Source: Chitinophagales bacterium
Lineage (GTDB): Bacteria > Bacteroidota > Bacteroidia > Chitinophagales > BACL12
Length of the DNA: 7,181 nucleotides
Direction: 5' to 3'
Assembly: GCA_014380545.1 (NCBI GenBank)
Contig: JACMJP010000440.1
Span: 1 to 7,181, forward strand
Of the stretch, positions 1 through 6,456 are shown one piece after another (position 1 is the first letter of the stretch; every line of letters starts with the position of its first letter). Position numbers and translations under genes: made by a program. The notes beneath the pieces are model-generated. The model was not told the DNA's origin. It did no database searches and saw only the letters and a list, made by a program, of their open reading frames with translations.

Positions 1-1329
1 GAGTTTTGTTCCCGCATAATATAACCACAGAACAAAAAATAAAACTGATGCAAGCATTACGGTAAACCAACCACCATGAGAAAATTTACTCAGGTTCGCA
101 ATTAGAAATAACCCTTCAATAAATAAATATATTACTACAAAAGATATTACATACAGCAGATTAATTCTTCGCACCAACATAAGCATTGTAAGCAATACAG
201 TGGTCATAAGCATATTAAATATAATTGATAATCCATAGGCATTTTCCATATTAGCTGATTCACGGAATAAAAACACAACAGTTAAACAACCGGCAAGCAA
301 AAACCAGTTAATTGCAGGAATATATATTTGACCTTTTATGTTCGACGGATAAATTACTTTTAAATTTGTCCAGAGTTTTAATTTCATTGCTTCATTCACT
401 AATGTAAAACTTCCTGTAATTAATGCCTGGCTTGCAATAATTGTTGCCATTGTTGCAATAATAACCCCAGCGGGTAAAAACCATTCAGGCATGATAGAAT
501 AAAAAGGGCTTTCACCAGTTTGCAACGTACTGCCTTCATGATCTAATAAAAATGAGGCCTGCCCCAAATAATTAATCATCAGCATGATAGAAATAAATAT
601 CCATCCTATTCTCACATTTTTTTTCCCGCAATGACCAAGATCGCTGTATAATGCTTCTGCTCCTGTTGTACAAAGAAATACTCCACCCAATAACCAAAAC
701 CCCTTTTCATATTTTGTCAGCAGGTCAATTGCATATTTTGGGTTTAATGCCTTTAATACGATAGGGTTTTCAAGGATTGAAAGAAATCCCCAAAAGCCGA
801 TCATGATAAACCAAACGATCATAACAGGACCGAAAAGTGAACCAATTACTTTTGTTCCGAATTGCTGAAAAGTGAATAATGCAATTAAAATGATCACCAC
901 AATAGGCACTGTATTTATTTCAACATTTAAACTATCAATTGAATTTAATCCTTCAACCGCTGATGAAATGGAAATACTCGGTGTAATAAATCCATCGGCA
1001 ATTAATGCAGCGCATCCAATTAATGCAGGTACAATTGCCCATTTAATTTTATATCGTCTCAGTAAAGCATATAGAGCAAATATTCCACCTTCACCGTGGT
1101 TATCATTATTTAATGCAAGTATTACATATTTAATTGTTGTTATTAATATAAGTGTCCAGAAAACACAGGATACTGCGCCAAGAACTAAGTCTTCGGTAAT
1201 GGTATGTTCGCCCACAATTGCCCGCATCACATAAATAGGTGATGTGCCTATATCGCCGTAAATGATACCAAGAGTGATGAGTAAACCCCCAATAGAAAAT
1301 TTGCTGAGGTAATTATTTGAGGAAGACAT
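1..1329 (-). CDS. kup: Kup-family potassium uptake transporter, second tandem copy (C-terminus off the window)
   Basis: This frame stays open from the ATG at 1329-1327 to the left edge: 443 codons, with the 3' end missing. It encodes the membrane part of a Kup (KUP/HAK/KT) K+ uptake protein, a family generally held to be K+:H+ symporters of the inner membrane. The signature GDIGTSPIY lies at residues 25-33. LNNDNHGEGG is at about 73-82, ADGFITP at 111-117 and TTGAEALYSDLGH at about 221-233. Asp26, Asp112 and Glu225 align with E. coli Kup Asp23, Glu116 and about Glu229, acidic residues implicated in transport. The protein aligns almost without gaps to the complete copy just upstream (its Leu443 matches Leu445 there) and is about two-thirds identical by eye. 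The missing part should be the roughly 200-residue cytoplasmic tail. Whether the gene is intact beyond the edge cannot be seen. Its own promoter lies at 1340-1369. Family assignment is very secure; the ion specificity is inferred from the family. Confidence 0.95.
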   Translation of the reverse strand, partial: MSSSNNYLSKFSIGGLLITLGIIYGDIGTSPIYVMRAIVGEHTITEDLVLGAVSCVFWTLILITTIKYVILALNNDNHGEGGIFALYALLRRYKIKWAIVPALIGCAALIADGFITPSISISSAVEGLNSIDSLNVEINTVPIVVIILIALFTFQQFGTKVIGSLFGPVMIVWFIMIGFWGFLSILENPIVLKALNPKYAIDLLTKYEKGFWLLGGVFLCTTGAEALYSDLGHCGKKNVRIGWIFISIMLMINYLGQASFLLDHEGSTLQTGESPFYSIMPEWFLPAGVIIATMATIIASQALITGSFTLVNEAMKLKLWTNLKVIYPSNIKGQIYIPAINWFLLAGCLTVVFLFRESANMENAYGLSIIFNMLMTTVLLTMLMLVRRINLLYVISFVVIYLFIEGLFLIANLSKFSHGGWFTVMLASVLFFVLWLYYAGTKL

Positions 1330-1339
1330 AAATTTTCAT

Positions 1340-1369
1340 CAAAGGTAATTGCAGAAAAATAAATTCAAA
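1340..1369 (-). promoter_or_regulatory. Bacteroidota-type promoter for the second kup copy
   Basis: Read on the minus strand, a TTTG (1369-1366) is followed after 18 nt by TACCTTTG (1347-1340). This is a full match to the Bacteroidota -33/-7 pattern TTG-N(17-23)-TAnnTTTG. It sits wholly inside the 57-bp gap between the two kup genes. Transcription would begin only a few nucleotides upstream of the ATG at 1329, giving a very short or nearly leaderless mRNA. No terminator is visible in the gap, so read-through from the upstream kup is also possible. Confidence 0.65.
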
Positions 1370-1386
1370 ATTATTTTAGATTTCTT

Positions 1387-3348
1387 TTATTTCGTTCTAT
1401 TCAATATTATCTCGCTCGATTTTGATATCCGGATCGGGATGATCTCTTCCTCAAGATTTGCCTGCTCTAATCCAAAATCTTCTGCAGTACTTAAACTAAG
1501 AGATTTAATGAAGCGATACCCTTTAACAACGAACATCTCCCAGGGAGTTAATTTATCATCACTTGCCACCCTGCTGTTCAATAATATAAATTTAAAATCT
1601 GCCGGAAGATTATGTTTTCGTAAACTTTGATAATGGCTTAATCCATCTACTTCTCCGCTTGTAACCATATCATTCACAATTTTATTGAACATAAGATTCA
1701 CTTTGTGTTCCACTTTAAATCCAAAAGTTAATTTTATAAAAAAACATCGCTTCGGAATAATTGTATCAACAGAATAGGAGGCACCATAGGGATCATTTTT
1801 TATATCTACATGTACAAACCAATATATATCGGCCCGCTTGGGTTTCTTTCGGAAAATGGAATAAATAATATTTGAATCAATATGATTTTTATCATTTGCC
1901 ACCGCCAGGTAAACAAGGTTTGTTGCTTCTTTTGCTATGGTATCATCGCTCATAAGATCCTGCAGCGGTGCTATATATTTATTTACTTCAACAAAGTTTG
2001 TGTGTTTGCTTCTGAGATTTTTTGCTTTATAAAATATCCACATTCCGAAAAATAATATTGCCGCAACTGATATCGTGAACCATCCGCCATGATAAAATTT
2101 TAAAATATTTGACAAGAAGAATGATCCTTCCAATAAATAAAATATTGTTGCAAATAAAATTACAATTGCAATGTGGTGTTGCTTTATTCGCAATAAAAAT
2201 ACAAGCAGTGTTGTGGTCATCAGCATATCAATTGTAATTGCCAAACCATAGGCTGCTTCCATGTGTGTTGAGTTTTTAAAAATATAAACTACCGCTAATG
2301 AACCGGCAAATAAAAACCAGTTAATTGCGGGGATATAAATTTGTCCCTGAATAGTTGAAGGATAAAATACTTTAAAGTTGGGCCACAATTTTAATTTCAT
2401 TGCTTCATTCACCAAAGTGAAACATCCTGTTATTAATGCCTGGCTTGCAATAACCGCTGCACATGTTGCAACTATCACCCCAACCGGAAGAAACCAGGGC
2501 GCCATCATGCTATAAAAAGGGCTTTCACCTTCGGTTAACATGGTTCCTTCTCTTGATAATAAATAAGCTGCCTGCCCAAGATAATTCAACATCAGCATTA
2601 CAAAAACAAATATCCAACCTATCCTGATGTTTTGTTTTCCGCAATGTCCAAGATCACTGTATAATGCTTCTGCACCTGTTGTACAAAGAAATACTGCTCC
2701 CAACAACCAAAATCCTTTTCCATTATCAAAACTTGTAATTAAGTTTATTGCATAAGCAGGATTAAGTGCCTCGAATACAGATGGATTTTTTATGATCTGT
2801 AAAAAACCAAGTGTGCCTATCATGAGAAACCACACTGTCATTACCGGTCCTAAAGCAGACCCAATTGCCTTTGTGCCGAATTGCTGGAAGAGAAATAATG
2901 CTGCAAGAATTACGACAACAATAGGAATAGTATTAATATCTTCGCCTACGTAAGGAAGCGCATTTAATCCTTCCACTGCTGATGAAATAGAAATACTTGG
3001 GGTAATAAACCCATCCGCAATTAATGCAGCACAACCAATTAATGCAGGTACAATAGCCCATTTTATTTTATATCTTCTCAATAAAGCATATAAAGCAAAT
3101 ATTCCGCCTTCACCTTTATTATCATTATTTAAAGCAAGGTAAACATACTTGAAAGTTGTTATGAGCATGAGTGTCCAAAACACAGCGCTAACACCTCCAT
3201 AGATTAATTCTTTTGAAATAACATAATTTTCAGTGATCGCCCGCATTACATATAGAGGAGATGTACCGATGTCGCCATAAATTATTCCTAATGTTATGAG
3301 GACTCCTCCAGCGGAGTATTTATGCAATTTGCTTTTTTGTGAAGCCAT
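1387..3348 (-). CDS. kup: Kup-family potassium uptake transporter, first tandem copy (complete)
   Basis: A 653-residue K+ transporter of the KUP/HAK/KT family, close to the usual bacterial length (E. coli Kup is 622). It should bring K+ into the cytoplasm, probably with protons. About twelve membrane helices lie between residues 14 and 440. A hydrophilic cytoplasmic tail of about 200 residues follows, beginning at LRSKHT (445-450). GDIGTSPLY is at 25-33, NNDNKGEGG at 74-82, ADGFITP at 111-117 and TTGAEALYSDLGH at 223-235. Asp26, Asp112 and Glu227 align with E. coli Asp23, Glu116 and about Glu229; the Glu-to-Asp change at 112 is conservative. The ATG at 3348 starts a short Ser/Lys-rich leader directly before helix 1, as expected. 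The gene lies 57 bp upstream of a second kup on the same strand and 125 bp downstream of a thioredoxin-like operon. The tail carries no recognised regulatory domain such as TrkA-N or USP. Confidence 0.96.
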   Translation of the reverse strand: MASQKSKLHKYSAGGVLITLGIIYGDIGTSPLYVMRAITENYVISKELIYGGVSAVFWTLMLITTFKYVYLALNNDNKGEGGIFALYALLRRYKIKWAIVPALIGCAALIADGFITPSISISSAVEGLNALPYVGEDINTIPIVVVILAALFLFQQFGTKAIGSALGPVMTVWFLMIGTLGFLQIIKNPSVFEALNPAYAINLITSFDNGKGFWLLGAVFLCTTGAEALYSDLGHCGKQNIRIGWIFVFVMLMLNYLGQAAYLLSREGTMLTEGESPFYSMMAPWFLPVGVIVATCAAVIASQALITGCFTLVNEAMKLKLWPNFKVFYPSTIQGQIYIPAINWFLFAGSLAVVYIFKNSTHMEAAYGLAITIDMLMTTTLLVFLLRIKQHHIAIVILFATIFYLLEGSFFLSNILKFYHGGWFTISVAAILFFGMWIFYKAKNLRSKHTNFVEVNKYIAPLQDLMSDDTIAKEATNLVYLAVANDKNHIDSNIIYSIFRKKPKRADIYWFVHVDIKNDPYGASYSVDTIIPKRCFFIKLTFGFKVEHKVNLMFNKIVNDMVTSGEVDGLSHYQSLRKHNLPADFKFILLNSRVASDDKLTPWEMFVVKGYRFIKSLSLSTAEDFGLEQANLEEEIIPIRISKSSEIILNRTK

Positions 3349-3367
3349 GCAGATTTATAAAAACATG

Positions 3368-3375
3368 CAAATGTA
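3368..3375 (-). promoter_or_regulatory. Possible -7 element for the first kup copy
   Basis: On the minus strand the octamer TACATTTG (3375-3368) matches TAnnTTTG exactly, 19 nt upstream of the kup ATG at 3348, implying a leader of about 15 nt. No TTG is present at the expected upstream distance; only an A/T-rich TTTTC is there. This is a candidate supported mainly by its position and by resemblance to the promoter of the neighbouring copy. Confidence 0.35.
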
Positions 3376-3407
3376 TAGATGCTTTATTTGAAAATATGTT
3401 GTGCGTA

Positions 3408-3436
3408 AGAAAAAGTAATACACACATCAATGTATT
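3408..3436 (-). terminator. Weak terminator-like hairpin after the thioredoxin operon
   Basis: Read on the minus strand, AATACA (3436-3431) pairs with TGTATT (3422-3417) across an 8-nt loop, then after ACT comes a run of five T (3414-3410). It lies about 40 nt beyond the stop of the last thioredoxin-like gene and before the kup promoter candidate, where a terminator would be expected. The stem has only one G-C pair, so it would be weak. Confidence 0.3.
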
Positions 3437-3473
3437 CCTGTGCAGATTTAGATAGGATGTTTAAAAGTAGATA

Positions 3474-4028
3474 TTAATCGGCAGAAATTTCCAATGCCTG
3501 CTTCGTGAGAAATTCATTAAACGTCATACTTACATAAAATTCTTCTCCATAATAGCGTAATACACTTTTCATTTTAGGTACATCTTTGTAACCCCCTTCT
3601 GCTGCAAGCCTGTTTCCATTTGCATCTAAAAAAGTGATAGTGGGGTATCCTATTCTTCCGTTGCGATTTGCTAATTGTGCAGCAAGCTGGTGTGTGCCCC
3701 TGTTTCCTGATGCAACAAATGAATATGTTTTTCCGAGAAAAGTAATTTGTTCTTTTTGTTCTGCATCAAATTTTACAGCGTAATAATGTTTATTGATATA
3801 GTCAATAACTTCTTTATCAGAATAAGTTGTCTGATCTAATTTTTTACACCACCCGCACCAGTCAGTATAAAAATCTATCATAATAGGTTTTGGATTTTGG
3901 GCAGTTTTTGTCATAGCTTCCTCAATACTTACCCAGCGAATTTCATTTATTTCATTTGCAGGTGATGTATTTACGTATTGCTGTTGAGCAAAAGAAAAAA
4001 TTAAACTTAAAACAAAAGTATTTAGCAT
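3474..4028 (-). CDS. Thioredoxin-fold protein with CGWC active site, exported
   Basis: A 184-residue protein with a thioredoxin fold of the Thioredoxin_7/DUF255-like kind. The redox motif WCGWCK puts the cysteines at 58 and 61, and the cis-proline is Pro129 in GRIGYPT. A conserved GNRGTHQLA segment (108-116) lies in an insertion between them. Residues 1-14 are hydrophobic and end FSFA before QQQ, so a short signal peptide cut after Ala14 is likely, although it has no N-terminal positive charge. Upstream in frame there is only a stop codon, which supports this start. It should act as a thiol-disulfide reductase or oxidase outside the cytoplasm; the substrate is unknown. It follows the paralogous CGPC gene by 18 bp, in the same reading frame with only the stop and six codons between, so the two are surely cotranscribed. 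An AGAG a few bases before the ATG could be a weak ribosome binding site. Confidence 0.88.
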   Translation of the reverse strand: MLNTFVLSLIFSFAQQQYVNTSPANEINEIRWVSIEEAMTKTAQNPKPIMIDFYTDWCGWCKKLDQTTYSDKEVIDYINKHYYAVKFDAEQKEQITFLGKTYSFVASGNRGTHQLAAQLANRNGRIGYPTITFLDANGNRLAAEGGYKDVPKMKSVLRYYGEEFYVSMTFNEFLTKQALEISAD

Positions 4029-4046
4029 AAACTCTGTGTTTTTATA

Positions 4047-4685
4047 TTAATTGGATGATGATAAATTTGATTGAAAGGTTTTCGAATACTCTTCCCAGGT
4101 GGTTGTAAGATATGCATCACTGCCGAAGAAAGACAAGATAGGTTCAAGCTGGGCAGCAGATAGTGCACCTGATATTGGCTGAATAATATTTTGTTCTTTA
4201 TCCATGAATACCATAGTTGGGTAACCGATTCCCTGTTGTGTTTGCGCAATGGCATATGTGAGATCATGCGTATTTCCCCTTGCACCTGTTTTCATAGTCG
4301 GTTTTTTGTTTACATACTCAACACCCTTATAGGTTACAGTATCATTGCCTTCAGCATTAAATTTTACAGGTATATAGTATTTTGTAAGTTGCTCTTGTAT
4401 TACCGTATTTGAAAATGTATTTGCTTCAAGCCATTTGCAGGGTCCGCACCAGGTTGTATAAACATCAATAAATAATTTCTTACCCGATTTTTCCTGTATT
4501 TCCAGTGCTTCACTTAGAGAGTACCATTTCATTTCCTCATTAAATGAAGTAAGCAAAGCAGGTGTTTCATTTTTTTCGTTTTGAATAGCTGCATTTCTTT
4601 TTTGTTCGTTATTGAGGATAACGAAGTTTATGGAGATTCCGGCAGCAAGTACAACAAGAATAGATATCAATAATTTTTTAGTCAT
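4047..4685 (-). CDS. Thioredoxin-fold protein with CGPC active site, membrane-anchored
   Basis: From the ATG at 4685 this is a 212-residue protein. Its N-terminus is MTKK followed by one hydrophobic helix (about 5-24) with no lipobox cysteine, which suggests a signal anchor or an uncleaved signal. A charged linker leads into the thioredoxin domain. The active site WCGPCK has cysteines at 80 and 83, the classical thioredoxin pair, and the cis-proline is Pro156 in GIGYPT. GARGNTHDL (134-142) matches the GNRGTHQLA segment of the downstream gene, and the two align along their whole domains, so they are tandem paralogues. The frame is open to an ATG at 4781, but the promoter at 4725-4755 lies between the two starts and the extra 32 residues look unlike a leader, so 4685 is preferred. 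A role in periplasmic thiol-disulfide exchange is inferred from the fold; the partner is unknown. The gene is divergent from ubiX. Confidence 0.88.
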   Translation of the reverse strand: MTKKLLISILVVLAAGISINFVILNNEQKRNAAIQNEKNETPALLTSFNEEMKWYSLSEALEIQEKSGKKLFIDVYTTWCGPCKWLEANTFSNTVIQEQLTKYYIPVKFNAEGNDTVTYKGVEYVNKKPTMKTGARGNTHDLTYAIAQTQQGIGYPTMVFMDKEQNIIQPISGALSAAQLEPILSFFGSDAYLTTTWEEYSKTFQSNLSSSN

Positions 4686-4724
4686 AATGAAAAGTGTCAG
4701 ATTTTTAGAAGAACCCCGACATAA

Positions 4725-4755
4725 CAAAATTAATTCCAATTTAGTTATCTTGCAA
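4725..4755 (-). promoter_or_regulatory. Bacteroidota-type promoter of the thioredoxin-pair operon
   Basis: On the minus strand TTG (4755-4753) is followed after 20 nt by TAATTTTG (4732-4725), matching TTG-N(17-23)-TAnnTTTG. The leader to the ATG at 4685 would be about 30-35 nt. The site decides the start, because a start at 4781 would lie upstream of the promoter. A plus-strand TATCTTG at 4746-4752, a one-base-short version of the -7 element that could serve ubiX, abuts and shares this intergenic space. Confidence 0.6.
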
Positions 4756-4853
4756 TCCTTATTCATGTTAAAAATGTTCATGACCTTGAGTCTGTGTCAC
4801 TTCATTGCAACAATTTAAAAACTCAACATCCTGAACCCCGAATAAATATAAGA

Positions 4854-5420
4854 GTGAAAAACAAAATAATAGTTGCAATTACAGGTGCCAGCGGGGCCAT
4901 TTATGCAAAAGTGTTAATGGATAAACTTATGCTGTTGAAAGACCAGTGGCTGGAGGCCGGTGTTATTATTAGTGATAACGCCAAAGCCGTGTGGAAACAT
5001 GAACTCGGGAATGAGGGCTATAATAATTATCCTTTTAAGAAGTATGATAAGAACGATTTCTTCGCACCCTTTGCTTCAGGCTCAGCGAAATATAATATTA
5101 TGATCATATGCCCCTGTTCAATGGGAACAATGGGAAGAATTGCCGCCGGAATATCAAACGACCTTCTAACAAGAGCGGCTGATGTAATACTAAAGGAAAG
5201 GAGAAAACTCATTCTTGTACCGAGAGATACACCTTACAACCTCATTCACATTAAAAACATGGAAACTATAACCCTTGCCGGAGGCATTATTTGCCCCGCT
5301 ACTCCATCATTTTACAGTCAGCCCCAAAATTTTGAGCAACTTGCTGCCACAGTTGTTGACCGGGCGCTTGATCTTACAGGTTTTGAAATGAATAGTTACA
5401 GGTGGGGAGAGAAATCCTGA
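4854..5420 (+). CDS. ubiX: UbiX-type flavin prenyltransferase
   Basis: UbiX joins a dimethylallyl group to reduced FMN to make prenylated FMN, the cofactor of UbiD-family decarboxylases; it is a cytosolic, usually dodecameric enzyme. The product is 188 residues from a GTG at 4854, the usual UbiX length, starting MKNKIIVAITGASGAIYA with the flavin-binding loop TGASG at 10-14. PCSMGTMG is at 87-94, LLTRAADV at 104-111, LVPRDTP at 121-127, SFYSQP at 152-157 and RWGE near the end. By alignment with Pseudomonas UbiX, the active-site residues Ser15, Glu49, Ser90, Arg122, Tyr169 and Arg185 are kept as Ser13, Glu50, Ser75, Arg107, Tyr154 and Arg170. Glu140 is replaced by Asp125. An in-frame ATG at 4794 would add 20 residues lying before the fold, so GTG is preferred. 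No ubiD is in the window, so the pathway (quinone synthesis or other) is open. The gene runs divergently from the thioredoxin operon and converges with the membrane protein gene. Confidence 0.93.
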   Translation: MKNKIIVAITGASGAIYAKVLMDKLMLLKDQWLEAGVIISDNAKAVWKHELGNEGYNNYPFKKYDKNDFFAPFASGSAKYNIMIICPCSMGTMGRIAAGISNDLLTRAADVILKERRKLILVPRDTPYNLIHIKNMETITLAGGIICPATPSFYSQPQNFEQLAATVVDRALDLTGFEMNSYRWGEKS

Positions 5421-5455
5421 TGTTAGATAAATATATTGAGTAATTAATCAGGATT
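5413..5455. terminator. Inverted repeat spanning two convergent stop codons, possible bidirectional terminator
   Basis: AATCCTGAT (5413-5421) and its exact reverse complement ATCAGGATT (5447-5455) flank a 25-nt AT-rich spacer. The left arm contains the ubiX stop TGA and the right arm contains the last codons of the convergent membrane protein gene. A 9-bp stem could end both transcripts, but the loop is long and no clear T tract follows on either side, so the terminator role is tentative. The repeat itself is certain. Confidence 0.4.
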
Positions 5456-5935
5456 ATTTCCACTAATGGTTTCCAATAACCTGATCTTATTTTTTACGAT
5501 CATTAAGGGAATAATGCCAACAATACCGAAAGAGCAATCAAGAAGAATATGAAACATCGGAATATCCCTTATAGGTCCAAAAATAAAAGCAACCGGTAAA
5601 ATAAGAATGCAACACATAATTGCCCAGTCAATTATCCATTTATTTTTTACAGGGTCTTTTAACACCCCTATAAATAATAATGCAATTACAACATGTGCAA
5701 ATGCAAGCCAGTCTGTTCCGTAAGCAATAAAAGGATACGCTGCATCTGTTTCTGTTATTCCTGTATAAACTCTTTCAATCCATCCATTCATAGCTTCAGT
5801 AAAAAATTCCTTTTGATTCATTAAATATGCAAGTTCTCCTTTCAGCGGAATTGCTGTTATACCACTTAAAGCCAGGGCTATTATGAACAAGATAACCCAA
5901 CAGCGAACTTGTTTTTTTATTTTGTTTGCATTCAT
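5444..5935 (-). CDS. Conserved four-helix membrane protein of unknown function
   Basis: From the ATG at 5935 the product is 163 residues, with a Lys-rich start (MNANKIKK) and four hydrophobic segments at about 12-31, 74-92, 101-120 and 129-147. Polar motifs near the helix ends look conserved: TAIPLKGEL (27-35), YGTDWLAFAH (72-81), KDPVKNKW (93-100), GPIRDIP (120-126) and DCSFGIVGIIPL (133-144). I recall proteins with this motif set as an uncharacterised inner-membrane family in Bacteroidota and some other bacteria; no function is known to me and none is assigned. Charged residues beside helices (Asp75, His81, Asp94, Arg123, Asp133) could form a functional site. The frame extends to an ATG at 6019, adding 28 residues, but the hydrophobic stretch there is too short for a helix and then meets the lysine-rich natural start, so 5935 is preferred without certainty. 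A degenerate -7 element, TACAATTG (6057-6050, minus strand), is compatible with either start. Confidence 0.75.
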   Translation of the reverse strand: MNANKIKKQVRCWVILFIIALALSGITAIPLKGELAYLMNQKEFFTEAMNGWIERVYTGITETDAAYPFIAYGTDWLAFAHVVIALLFIGVLKDPVKNKWIIDWAIMCCILILPVAFIFGPIRDIPMFHILLDCSFGIVGIIPLMIVKNKIRLLETISGNNPD

Positions 5936-6093
5936 AACATAAAATAAAGAAATAAAAAAGAGAAATAAATATTTTGAAGCATCAGTCTTTTCTTTCTTCG
6001 TTAACTTACTACCTGCCATCCATTACAATCTTTTTTTAATATTTATTTTCAATTGTAGAAAAAAGGATTTCCAATACTGTCACACCCACCAGA

Positions 6094-6125
6094 AAGAACT
6101 GCCGTTATTTTTAATGGTCTTTTTT
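6094..6125 (+). terminator. Terminator-like hairpin with T tract and no obvious gene upstream
   Basis: On the plus strand CCGTTA (6102-6107) pairs with TAATGG (6112-6117, including one G-T pair) around a TTTT loop. AAGA (6094-6097) pairs with TCTT (6118-6121) across a 4-nt bulge, and T residues continue to 6125. This has the shape of an intrinsic terminator, but no plus-strand gene lies between ubiX and here, so its role is unclear and it may be chance in AT-rich DNA. Confidence 0.25.
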
Positions 6126-6425
6126 ATTTCCATTTTGTCAAAAGCCTTAAAAGCCACTACAAAGAAGATTAAGAAATTTCACCTGCCTTAGTGGTACGAT
6201 ACTTACTACATCAATAATTAATTTTTCAGGAAATATCGAACAGTATTTGAAATTAATGATTCAGGTAGTAAAAAATAATGGGTTCAGTGGAAAATTGAAT
6301 GCCCCTTTTAACAGGATCTAATTCAAGGCAAGTTGGTGATTTCAAACCCTTTGGGCCTACCCTCGTTTTTCCTTTCTTTAATTCTTATATTAACTCATTT
6401 ATCATATTATTTCTTTTATCGGGTC

Positions 6426-6456
6426 TTGATTTGTTAATGTAATTTCTATACTTTTG
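6426..6456 (+). promoter_or_regulatory. Bacteroidota-type promoter of the lipoprotein gene
   Basis: TTG (6426-6428) is followed after 20 nt by TACTTTTG (6449-6456), an exact TAnnTTTG with the usual spacing. A start of transcription near 6460 leaves a leader of about 40 nt before the ATG at 6501. No operator or riboswitch-like structure is evident in that leader. Confidence 0.6.

Noticed and set aside
872..1234. Open frame on the plus strand opposite the second kup copy (similar shorter ones lie opposite the first copy and the thioredoxin genes)
   Set aside because: It lies fully inside the antisense of a secure kup gene, and its sequence reads as a shadow of the conserved transporter helices with no domain or start signal of its own.
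1330..1386. Terminator between the two kup genes
   Set aside because: No stem followed by a T tract is present on the minus strand; the gap is filled by promoter elements.
4022..4285. Minus-strand frame overlapping the end of the CGPC gene
   Set aside because: It is a different frame of the thioredoxin-like gene; the WCGPC/GYPT frame is clearly the coding one.
6299..6442. A 47-codon plus-strand frame starting MPLLTGSNSRQ in the gene-free gap
   Set aside because: It has no ribosome binding site or recognisable similarity, has a stop codon directly before its ATG, and overlaps the promoter of the lipoprotein gene.
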